DNA of 64,000 nt from the NCBI RefSeq assembly GCF_001424125.1, contig NZ_LMQI01000001.1, forward strand, positions 647,688 to 711,687, in the 5' to 3' direction. Of the stretch, positions 37,780 to 45,500 are shown one piece after another. Under the pieces are notes generated by a model. The model made no database searches, was not told the origin of the DNA, and was given only the letters and a program-made list of their open reading frames with translations. Made by a program: the position numbers and the translations under genes. The first letter of the stretch is position 1, and every line of letters begins with the position of its first letter. This DNA is from Cellulomonas sp. Leaf395 (GTDB taxonomy: Bacteria > Actinomycetota > Actinomycetes > Actinomycetales > Cellulomonadaceae).

Positions 37780-38733
37780 GTGACTCGTGTGGCTGCCATC
37801 GACTGCGGGACCAACTCGATCCGACTGCTCGTCGCTGACGTCGATCCGGACGCCGGGACGTTGGTGGACCTCGATCGGCGGATGGAGGTCGTGCGGCTGG
37901 GCCAAGGGGTGGACCAGACCGGCCGGATCGCCCCCGAGGCGCTCGCGCGGACACTCGACGCCGCCCGCCGGTACAACGACATCTGCACCGAGCTCGGGGT
38001 GGAGGCCATCCGGTTCGTCGCCACGTCGGCGTCGCGCGACGCGGAGAACCGCGCGGACTTCGTCGACGGGGTGCGTGCCGCGCTGGGCGTCGAGCCGGAG
38101 GTCGTCGCGGGCCAGGAGGAGGCCGAGCTGTCGTTCCGCGGGGCCACCGGGGTGCTCGGCGCGCAGCACCCGGGACCGTTCCTCGTGGTCGACCTCGGTG
38201 GCGGTTCGACGGAGCTGGTGCTGGGCACCACGACCCCCGAGGCGGCGTTCTCGATGGATGTCGGCTGCGTGCGGATGACCGAGCGGCACCTGCGCAGCGA
38301 CCCCCCGACCGCCGCCGAGATCGCCGCAGCGCACGCCGACGTCGCCGCGGCGCTGGACACGGCGTCGGCCCTCGTCCCCCTCGGCAAGACCGTCACGCTC
38401 GTCGGGCTCGCCGGCACCGTCACCACGGTGGCCGCCCACGGCCTCGGGCTGCCCGCGTACGACCCCGAGGTCATCGACGGGTCGGTCCTGCCGGTCGAGG
38501 TCGTCCTCGCCGCGTGCGACGACCTCCTGAAGCGGTCCCGCGAGGACCGCGCGGCGCTCGGCTTCATGCACCCCGGCCGGGTCGACGTCATCGGCGCCGG
38601 TGCGCTGGTGTGGGCGGACGTCATCCGTCGGGTGCGCGACGAGGTCGCCGCCGCGGGCGGGCAGCTGACCGAGGTGGTCACCTCCGAGCACGACATCCTC
38701 GACGGCATCGCCTGGAGCGTCGCCACCCGCTGA
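37780..38733 (+). CDS. ppx: Exopolyphosphatase (Ppx/GppA family)
   Basis: The product of 317 residues is the short actinobacterial form of the Ppx/GppA phosphatases. The ASKHA nucleotide-binding motifs are clear: VAAIDCGTNSIRLLVAD at the N-terminus, VVDLGGGSTELVLG in the middle, VGLAGTVTTVAA, and the C-terminal IGAGALVWADV. It cleaves polyphosphate or the terminal phosphate of pppGpp. GTG at 37780 is chosen because GAGG lies nine bases upstream; an in-frame ATG at 37771 would sit directly on that site. The gene is isolated on both sides by the hairpin repeat family described here. Confidence 0.92.
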   Translation: MTRVAAIDCGTNSIRLLVADVDPDAGTLVDLDRRMEVVRLGQGVDQTGRIAPEALARTLDAARRYNDICTELGVEAIRFVATSASRDAENRADFVDGVRAALGVEPEVVAGQEEAELSFRGATGVLGAQHPGPFLVVDLGGGSTELVLGTTTPEAAFSMDVGCVRMTERHLRSDPPTAAEIAAAHADVAAALDTASALVPLGKTVTLVGLAGTVTTVAAHGLGLPAYDPEVIDGSVLPVEVVLAACDDLLKRSREDRAALGFMHPGRVDVIGAGALVWADVIRRVRDEVAAAGGQLTEVVTSEHDILDGIAWSVATR

Positions 38734-38747
38734 CCTTCCCACCAGCT

Positions 38748-38795
38748 GGAACGTCCGCACTCCGACGGGTTCGAGCCCGACGAGCGCGGACGCAA
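38748..38795. repeat. Hairpin repeat, unit 4 (downstream of ppx)
   Basis: CGTCCGC (38752-38758) pairs with GCGGACG (38786-38792), with an inner CGGG/CCCG stem. It starts 14 bases after the ppx stop and is the most diverged of the downstream units. It may also end ppx transcription. Confidence 0.75.
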
Positions 38796-38805
38796 CACCA
38801 GCCGC

Positions 38806-38852
38806 AACGTCCGCACTTCGACGCGTTCCCGCCGGCACGAGTGCGGACGTCC
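38806..38852. repeat. Hairpin repeat, unit 5 (downstream of ppx)
   Basis: ACGTCCGCAC (38807-38816) is perfectly complementary to GTGCGGACGT (38841-38850). The inner part holds GACGCGTTCC. Its last GGACGTCC is also the start of unit 6. Confidence 0.85.
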
Positions 38853-38892
38853 GCGGATTCGAGCGTCCCGACGACCGAATCTGCGGACGTCT
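38845..38892. repeat. Hairpin repeat, unit 6 (downstream of ppx)
   Basis: GACGTCCGC (38846-38854) pairs with GCGGACGTC (38883-38891), one G-T wobble follows, and GATTCG (38856-38861) pairs with CGAATC (38876-38881). This gives a nearly continuous 16-bp stem with a 14-base loop AGCGTCCCGACGAC. It is the best preserved unit and shares GGACGTCC with unit 5. Confidence 0.88.
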
Positions 38893-38966
38893 GACGTTGT
38901 GAGGGCTGGGTCCTGGAGGCGGCGGGGATCGGGGTCGCGACACGCCCTGGCGCGCTCTGGACGGTA

Positions 38967-38992
38967 GTGCGCAATGTGTAATAGCGTCGCAC
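38967..38992. promoter_or_regulatory. Putative padR promoter/operator
   Basis: GTGCG (38967-38971) and CGCAC (38988-38992) form an inverted repeat around an AT-rich core that contains TAATAG (38979-38984), a good -10 candidate. PadR proteins usually repress their own promoters by binding dyads that overlap the core, so this is the likely site. Confidence 0.45.
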
Positions 38993-38994
38993 CT

Positions 38995-39018
38995 GCGGGA
39001 GCCGGAGGGGGCTCCCGC
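38995..39018 (+). promoter_or_regulatory. Hairpin at the presumed 5' end of the padR mRNA
   Basis: GCGGGAGCC (38995-39003) is perfectly complementary to GGCTCCCGC (39010-39018), a nine-base stem with a GGAGGG loop. If transcription starts near 38991 the hairpin would form the very 5' end of the transcript and may stabilise it or pause transcription. The translation start is 83 bases further on. Confidence 0.45.
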
Positions 39019-39101
39019 ACCACTCGCCGGCCCCGCCGTCGGCCGCCCCACCGGGCGGTCGGCGGCCGGGACGCGGACGCGCACCCAGACCCGGAGGACG
39101 C

Positions 39102-39431
39102 ATGGACACCACGCAGCTGCTCAAGGGCGTGCTCGACCTGGCGGTGCTCGCGGTCGTCTCCGACGAGGACGGGTACGGCTACGACGTCGTCCGCCGGCTG
39201 CGCGCCGCGGGCATCGAGGAGGTCGGGGACGCGTCGGTCTACGGGACGCTGCGGCGCCTGTACTCGTCGGGAGCGCTGACGTCCTACGTGGTGCCGAGCG
39301 ACGAGGGGCCGCACCGCAAGTACTACGGGATCAACGCGCAGGGCCGGGCGATGCTCGAGGCGCAGCGCAAGGACTGGCAGGAGTTCGCAGGCACGATGGG
39401 CCGCCTGCTCAAGACGGAGGTCGTGCGATGA
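39102..39431 (+). CDS. PadR family transcriptional regulator
   Basis: The product of 109 residues is a typical PadR winged-helix repressor: LLKGVLDLAVLAVVSDEDGYGYDVV (family pattern at the N-terminus), DASVYGTLRRLYSSGAL as the recognition helix region, and RKYYGINAQGRAML in the wing. GGAGG lies ten bases before the ATG. The stop overlaps the ATG of the downstream HAAS-domain gene. Pairs of a PadR regulator with a HAAS/DUF1700 membrane protein are common in Gram-positive bacteria, and the regulator probably controls its own operon in response to a ligand or to the membrane partner. Confidence 0.93.
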   Translation: MDTTQLLKGVLDLAVLAVVSDEDGYGYDVVRRLRAAGIEEVGDASVYGTLRRLYSSGALTSYVVPSDEGPHRKYYGINAQGRAMLEAQRKDWQEFAGTMGRLLKTEVVR

Positions 39432-40543
39432 GCGTGCTGGACACCACGGACGCGCTGGACGTGGCCGGGTACGCCGCGGCCGTGCGTCGCAGCCTCGCCG
39501 ACCTGGGCCCGGAGCAGGTCGAGGACCTCAGCGACGACCTCGAGGCCGACCTGGCGGAGGCGCTGGACGACGAGCGGCACGTGGCCCATGGGCGCGGGCT
39601 CCTGGAGCAGTTCGGGCCGCCCGAGGACTACGCCGCGGAGCTGCGGGCGGCGGCGGGGCTGGCACCGGCGACGGCGCACGCGCGGCGGGGGCAGCTGCTC
39701 AGCGACCCGGTCGACGACACCCGCCGGTTCGGCCGCTGGGCGCTGCGACGGCTGCGCGCGCTGGCGTGGTGGCCTCCCGTCGAGGCGTTCCTGATCGCGC
39801 TGCGGCCCGTCTGGTGGCTGCTGCGCGGGTGGGTCGTCTACCAGCTGGTCGCGATCTTGGCCGGGGCGTCGGGGTGGCTCCCACGGAACCTTGCGGCGTT
39901 CCTGGTGCTCGTCGGCGCGGTGATCCTCAGCGTGCAGTACGGGCGCGGTGCGTGGTTCCAGCAGCGTCGGCTGGCGTGGCTGCCGGTGACCGCGAACGTG
40001 GTCGCCGTCGTCGCCGTCCTGCCCCTGCTGGCGGGAGCGCACGACCGTCTGGTCGCGAGCGAGTCCGTCTACGCGGACTACACCGCGGGCCGGCTCGGCG
40101 GTGGCGGGACGCAGACGATCATCCAGGACAAGGCGGTCGACGGGGTCGTCGTCGACGGCGTCCAGGTGAGCAACCTGTTCGTGTACGACGCGGACGGCAG
40201 CCCGCTGACGGACGTCCAGGTCTACGACGACCGTGGCCGCCCGGTGCGCACGACGTTCGACGACGGACTCGGCCAGTACTGGTTCCCCGAGGCCACGGAG
40301 CCGTGGTCGTTCGTCAGCCGGGTGGACTCGGACGGTCGCGCACGCTGGAACGTCTACCCGCTGCAGGGGGCGCCGGCGTCCGAGTTCACGTACGACGACG
40401 ACGGTCTCCAGGTTCTCCCGGCGGAGTCCAGCGCGACGACGCCGCCGTGGCCGTTCGCGAAGGCGCCGGCACTCGACGATGCCCCGGAGGCGGCCGTCGG
40501 AGCGGAGGGCGCTCCGTCGTCGTCGCCGACCAGCACGCCGTGA
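39428..40543 (+). CDS. HAAS/DUF1700-type membrane protein paired with PadR
   Basis: The product of 371 residues has an N-terminal HAAS-like helical domain (YAAAVRRSLADLGPEQVEDLSDDLEADLAEAL and FGPPEDYAAELR patterns). Four membrane helices follow between about residues 115 and 210 (AFLIALRPVWWLLRGWVVYQ is the first). A soluble C-terminal domain of about 150 residues has a beta-rich look (LTDVQVYDDRGRPVRTTFDD). It overlaps padR by four bases (ATGA). HAAS proteins are thought to link PadR regulators to the membrane. The ligand is unknown. Confidence 0.82.
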   Translation: MSVLDTTDALDVAGYAAAVRRSLADLGPEQVEDLSDDLEADLAEALDDERHVAHGRGLLEQFGPPEDYAAELRAAAGLAPATAHARRGQLLSDPVDDTRRFGRWALRRLRALAWWPPVEAFLIALRPVWWLLRGWVVYQLVAILAGASGWLPRNLAAFLVLVGAVILSVQYGRGAWFQQRRLAWLPVTANVVAVVAVLPLLAGAHDRLVASESVYADYTAGRLGGGGTQTIIQDKAVDGVVVDGVQVSNLFVYDADGSPLTDVQVYDDRGRPVRTTFDDGLGQYWFPEATEPWSFVSRVDSDGRARWNVYPLQGAPASEFTYDDDGLQVLPAESSATTPPWPFAKAPALDDAPEAAVGAEGAPSSSPTSTP

Positions 40544-40547
40544 TCCC

Positions 40548-40715
40548 CGTCGGCACTACGCGTGGTCGCTGCTGGACAACGTCCGAGTGGCCGAGGGGAT
40601 GAGCCAGCGCTGGGGTCTGGTGCACGTCGACTTCGAGACGCAGGAACGGACCCCGAAGGCGAGCATGGAGTGGTACTCGACGGTGGTCCGCGCGAACGCG
40701 GTGGCGCGCTCCTGA
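40548..40715 (+). pseudogene. C-terminal remnant of a GH1 beta-glucosidase gene
   Basis: The frame after the HAAS gene encodes HYAWSLLDNVRVAEGMSQRW, GLVHVDFETQERTPKAS and MEWYSTVVRANAV before a TGA. This is the last 54 residues or so of a family 1 beta-glucosidase, whose standard end reads ...WSLLDNFEWAEGY...GLVHVDY.TQ.RTPK.S..WY. No start codon, ribosome binding site or upstream part of the enzyme remains; the sequence just before it belongs to the HAAS gene. The fragment is therefore a deletion scar. The reading frame of the remnant itself is still open, which suggests a fairly recent loss. Confidence 0.85.
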
Positions 40716-40785
40716 GTTCCCGGTGTGCGCATCATCACCGCGATCCTGGGGCGCGGGGGTATGCGGGCGCCGCTACCGTTGAGGC

Positions 40786-42273
40786 ATGCCTATCCCCGCC
40801 TCCGATGTCGCCAGCACGGCTGCAACGCCCCGTCCGGGCAAGCCGCGCAAGGTGCCCCGCGTCGTCATCCTCGGTGGCGGCACCGTGGGGCTGTACACGG
40901 CGCGTCGGCTGCGCAAGCGGCTCGGCAAGCGGGAGGCGGCCATCGTCGTCGTCGACCCCCGCGCGTACATGACGTACGCACCGTTCCTGCCCGAGGCCGC
41001 GGCCGGCTCGATCGACGCCCGCAACATCGTCGCCCCCCACCGCCGTGCCCTCAAGGGCGTGGACGTGCTCCAGGGCAAGGTCAGCGAGATCAACCACGCC
41101 GGCCGCACGGTCCAGATCACCCCCGAGGAGGGTGACCCGTACTGGGTCACCTACGACCACCTGGTGGTCGGCCTCGGCTCGGTCGCCCGCACGCTGCCCA
41201 TCCCCGGGCTCGCGGAGCAGGGCATCGGCTTCAAGAACGTCGAAGAGGCCATCGCGGTCCGCAACCACGTGCTCAACCGGATCGACATCGCGGCGAGCAC
41301 CTGGGACCCGGAGCTGCGCAAGCGCATGCTCACGTTCGTCTTCGTGGGAGGCGGGTTCGCCGGCGTCGAGGCGCTCGGCGAGGTCGAGGACATGGCGCGC
41401 GCCGCGGTCAAGTACTACAAGGCGATCGAGCAGGACGAGCTGCGCTTCGTCCTGGTCGAGGGCTCGCCGCGCATCCTGCCCGAGGTCAGCGAGGAGCTCG
41501 GTGGGTACACCCTCGAGCAGCTGCGCAAGCGGCAGATCGAGATCCACCTGTCGACGTTCCTGAACAGCTGCGTCGACGGTCACGTCGTGCTGTCGAACGG
41601 GCTGGAGTTCGACGCCGAGACCCTGGTCTGGACCGCCGGCGTCAAGGCCAACCCGGTGCTGAAGAACTCGGACCTGCCGCTGGACAAGATGGGCCGCGTC
41701 ACGTGCAACGCGTCGCTCCAGGTGATCGACGCCGAGGGCGCGGTCGTGGCCGACGCGTACGCCGCCGGTGACTGCGCCGCCGTCCCGGACCTGTTCAACC
41801 CCGGTCAGATGTGCCCGCCGAACGCCCAGCACGCGCTGCGCGAGGGGAACCACCTGGGCGACAACCTGGCGCGGGTCCTACGCTCGGCGGAGGTGACCGA
41901 GTACAAGCACAAGAACATCGGCGCCGTCGCGTCGCTCGGCATGTACAAGGGTGTCGCGCAGATGTTCGGCCGCATCAAGGTGCGCGGCTTCCTCGCGTGG
42001 GTGCTGCACCGCTCGTACCACGTGGCCGCCATGCCCACCTGGAACCGCAAGATCCGCATCGCGGCCGGCTGGACCGGTGCGCTGCTGCTGCGGCGGGAGG
42101 TCGTCGCGCTGGGCACGCTGCACGACCCGCGCGCGGAGTTCCGTGCCGCGTCGGTGCCCGCCAAGCCGCGTGCGGTCGAGCCGGGCGAGGGCGACCGGGC
42201 GCTGCCGCCGCAGAAGGCGGAGCCGGGATCGCCGGCCGAGAAGCAGGCGACCAAGGGCGCCAAGAGCGCCTGA
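40786..42273 (+). CDS. ndh: Type II NADH dehydrogenase (FAD-dependent NAD(P)/FAD oxidoreductase)
   Basis: The product of 495 residues has two Rossmann motifs: VVILGGGTVGLYTARRL near residue 25 for FAD, and VFVGGGFAGVEALGEVE near residue 188 for NADH. The family motif VWTAGVKANP and the FAD-end motif AYAAGDCAAVPD follow. A C-terminal membrane-associating region reads RGFLAWVLHRSYHVAAMPTW. It oxidises NADH and reduces quinone without pumping protons. A TACCGT (40774-40779) lies six bases before the ATG and only GAGG at one-base distance precedes it, so the mRNA may be leaderless. The last 40 residues are a variable polar tail. It is followed by a terminator. Confidence 0.93.
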   Translation: MPIPASDVASTAATPRPGKPRKVPRVVILGGGTVGLYTARRLRKRLGKREAAIVVVDPRAYMTYAPFLPEAAAGSIDARNIVAPHRRALKGVDVLQGKVSEINHAGRTVQITPEEGDPYWVTYDHLVVGLGSVARTLPIPGLAEQGIGFKNVEEAIAVRNHVLNRIDIAASTWDPELRKRMLTFVFVGGGFAGVEALGEVEDMARAAVKYYKAIEQDELRFVLVEGSPRILPEVSEELGGYTLEQLRKRQIEIHLSTFLNSCVDGHVVLSNGLEFDAETLVWTAGVKANPVLKNSDLPLDKMGRVTCNASLQVIDAEGAVVADAYAAGDCAAVPDLFNPGQMCPPNAQHALREGNHLGDNLARVLRSAEVTEYKHKNIGAVASLGMYKGVAQMFGRIKVRGFLAWVLHRSYHVAAMPTWNRKIRIAAGWTGALLLRREVVALGTLHDPRAEFRAASVPAKPRAVEPGEGDRALPPQKAEPGSPAEKQATKGAKSA

Positions 42274-42287
42274 CCCTGCACGTCACG

Positions 42288-42316
42288 GTGCCCCCGACCC
42301 TCGCGGTAGGGGGCAC
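42288..42316 (+). terminator. Terminator after ndh
   Basis: GTGCCCCC (42288-42295) pairs with GGGGGCAC (42309-42316), eight perfect base pairs around a 13-base loop, 14 bases after the ndh stop. Confidence 0.75.
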
Positions 42317-42348
42317 TCGTCGTCTGCCAGGATGAGCCGACGACGACA

Positions 42349-42422
42349 GCCCCCGTAGCCCAACTGGCAGAGGCAGCCGGCTTAAACCCGGCACAGTCCG
42401 GGTTCGAACCCCGGCGGGGGCA
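42349..42422 (+). tRNA. tRNA with anticodon UAA (nominal tRNA-Leu) and short variable loop
   Basis: A full cloverleaf of 74 bases is present. The acceptor arms GCCCCCG/CGGGGGC are perfectly paired. A three-base D stem (GCC/GGC) follows, then an anticodon arm GCCGG-CTTAAAC-CCGGC with anticodon TAA, a five-base variable loop ACAGT, and a T arm CCGGG-TTCGAAC-CCCGG. The discriminator base is A and CCA is not encoded. Anticodon UAA reads the leucine codon UUA, but bacterial leucine tRNAs normally have a long class II variable arm, which is missing here. The T and acceptor arms are perfect, so it is unlikely to be a pseudogene. Amino-acid identity is therefore open. Confidence 0.88.
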
Positions 42423-42460
42423 CCCAGCCGGCGCCTCTGGGACCCGCGACCTGCGCCGCG

Positions 42461-42478
42461 ACCGAAAACACCGAAAAC
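42461..42478 (+). promoter_or_regulatory. Tandem 9-bp direct repeat ACCGAAAAC x2
   Basis: Two exact copies of ACCGAAAAC stand directly next to each other about 80 bases before the start of the giant glycosidase gene. Runs of four A are rare in this sequence, so the pair is a likely activator or repressor site for the two-gene glycosidase unit. A weak TTGCGG follows at 42481. Confidence 0.45.
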
Positions 42479-42554
42479 CATTGCGGTCCTTCGACCCCAT
42501 ATGCGACGCTCCTGGCATTCCCTCGCATTCTCAATGGAGAGAGGCGTTCCGGAC

Positions 42555-45500
42555 GTGAAGATTACGCTCCTCGCATCTGGCCGTGCCCGGATGCTCGCAA
42601 CCTCGTTTGTCGCCGTTTCGGTGGTCGCCGTGTCAATGGTCCCGGTCGCTGCGTCGGCGGTCCCCGGAGCGGAGGTCCCCCAGAGCAGTCTCGGGATGCC
42701 GGTCTTCGAGGGATCGGACAACCCGGTCCCCGACACCGGCGTGGAGTACGGCCCGTCGCCCTACCTGCAGCGCGTCTTCGACACGGACGTCGCCGCCGGC
42801 GCGGGCAGCGCGCCCGGCACCGACTTCTGGGTGGACCGGATGCTCGCGCGCACCGGGCCCGGCTTCGACGCCGACGAGAGCCGCGTGGCGTTCACGCGCG
42901 GGCGTGCCGTGTTCATGAAGAGCCACCAGCCCACCGCCCTGGGCTGGGACGGGGACGTCGCGTACTGGGAGTCGCTGGGCCGCGGGGGAGCGTTCACGTT
43001 CACCGTGCAGGCCGACGGCGCGCCCGTGACGCTCACCGAGCAGGCCTCGCAGCGCCGACAGACGCCGTCGTACTTCTCGAGCGTGTTCACCGGCGGCGGG
43101 CTGACGCTGCGGCAGACGAAGTTCATCACCGACGACGACGTCCTCGTGGCCGACGTCGACGTCACCGACACGTCCGGCGCCGCGCGCACGGTCACGCTGA
43201 GCGCCACGTCGCCCCTGACCACGCACGCCGAGGGCGACGAGCTGGTGGGCGCGGTCCGCGCGTTCAACTCGATCACGACGGTCTACCCGCGGCTGTCCGG
43301 CGACGGGTTCACCGCGACCACCGGCGGCCTGACCAGGGAACTGACCGTCCCGGCGAACGGCACGGCCGGCACCAAGCTCCAGCTCGGCATGCTCGTCGAC
43401 GAGCTGCCGGGGTCGGCATCGGGCTACGCCGCGTACCGGGCCGCGAGCCCGGCGGAGGCGTTCAGCACGCACGTCACCGCGTACAACCGGTGGTGGGCCG
43501 AGAACATCCCGTACCTCGACACCCCCGAGGACAACATCGACAAGACGCTCTTCTACCGCTGGTGGCTGATGCGTTACAACTACCTCGACGCCGACGTCCC
43601 GGGCAACGACTACCAGTTCCCGACGTCGATGGAGGGCGTGCTCGGCTACAACAACGCGATCGTGCTGACGGTCGGCATGTTCGTCGACGACCTCAAGTAC
43701 TTCCGCGACCCGACGTACGCGTACGGCCCCGCCGTGGCGGTGGGCGAGGTGTCGAAGCGCGGGAAGTTCGTCGACAACCCGGGCGACCCGGCCAACTGGT
43801 CCAACTCGTACACGCAGTACATCACCGAGGCCGCGTGGCGGGCGTACGAGCTGCACGGCGGACCGGGCGCCATCGGCGGCACCCTCGGCCAGCACTCGAT
43901 GGACGACGTCGAAGGGCTGCTGGACGCGTACGACGGCAACGGCAACGACCTCATCGAGTACAGCTGGGGCGCGATGACGGGCAACGACGCCGACGCGGTC
44001 TCGTTCCACTGGCCCGGGCACGGCGCCAACATGGACCGCACCGAGAGCGCGTACCTGTACTCCAACTCCAAGGCGGCGGCCGAGTTCTTCCGCGTCGCGG
44101 GTGAGGACGAGAAGGCGCAGCACATGGAGGACCTGGCCGCCCGCGTGCGGTCGGCAGTCCTGGAGCACCTGTGGGAGCCGGCCCAGACGACGCCGGACCA
44201 GGTGGGCCTGTACGGGAACCTGCTCAAGCACCAGATGACGCAGGACGGGACGCTCAACCCGTACAAGGAGATCAACAACTACTACCCGTTCACGGTCGGG
44301 CTCATGCCGAAGCAGAGCGACCCGGACTACGAGGCGTCCTACGTCGAGGCGCTGCGCCTGTTCGCCGACGCCGACCAGTACCCGGTGTTCCCGTTCTTCA
44401 CCGCCAACCAGGTGGACAAGAACGACTCCCCGGAGGCGGGCTCGAACAACTTCTCCGTCATCAACTCCACGGTGCTGTTCCGGATGTTCGCCTCGGTGCT
44501 GCGGGACTACCCGTCGGACTACGTGACGCCGGACATGTACAAGCAGCTCCTCTACTGGAACGCGTTCGCGCACTACCAGGGCGGTGACAACCGGCTGCCC
44601 AACCAGAACGAGTTCTGGGCCGACGGCTCGGCGGCGGACGGCGGGTCCATCGGATACCGCTCGTGGATCCACCACACGATCCTGGGCGCGACCAACTTCA
44701 CCGTCATCGAGGACGCGATGGGTCTGCGCAGCCGCGCGGACGGGAAGATCGAGCTGGACCCGGTCGACATCGACTGGCCGTACTTCACCGCCAACAACAT
44801 CCGGTACCACGACCGCGACCTCACGGTGACGTGGGACGAGACCGGCGACCACTACGGCGCCGACGTGCCCGCCGGGTACTCCGTGTTCCTCGACGGTGAG
44901 CTCGCGTTCACGGTCGACGACCTGGCGCACGTGGTCTACGACCCGGCGACCGGCACCGTCGAGGTGCCCGAGGGCGGCGCGCAGGTGGTCACGGCGTCGG
45001 CGTCGACCCTCGCCGCCGCGGACGAGGTCCGGTTCGCCGACGACGACCGCGTGGTCGACATCTTCGCCAAGGCGGGCACCGACATCGCGACCGCGTCGAC
45101 CGGCTCGGCCAACCTGGCCGCCGGCCGTCCGGTGACGTCGACGTTCGAGGCGACGGGCCGCGGTGCCGCAGGCGCCGTCGACGGGACGACCGTCAACGAG
45201 CCCTTCTGGGGGACGGCCGGCTCACCGAACGCGACCGACTCGCTCGAGGTCGAGCTCGACGGCACGCAGACCGTCGACGACGTGCGGCTGTACTTCTACC
45301 GCTCGTCGTCCACCGCGACCGTGCAGGGCTACGCGGCGCCCGAGCTGTACACGCTCGAGTACCACGACGCCGCGGGCTGGCACCCGGTGGCCGGACAGGC
45401 ACGGACGCCGGTCTACTCGACTGCCAACCTCAACCACGTGCAGCTTCCCGCCGTCCAGGCGGACCGGCTGCGCGTCACGGTCAAGCACGCCGCGGGCTTC

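Noticed and set aside
37499-38892. CRISPR array
   Set aside because: The repeated units are inverted repeats with variable inner parts, not identical direct repeats with regular spacers, they flank a core gene, and no cas genes are near.
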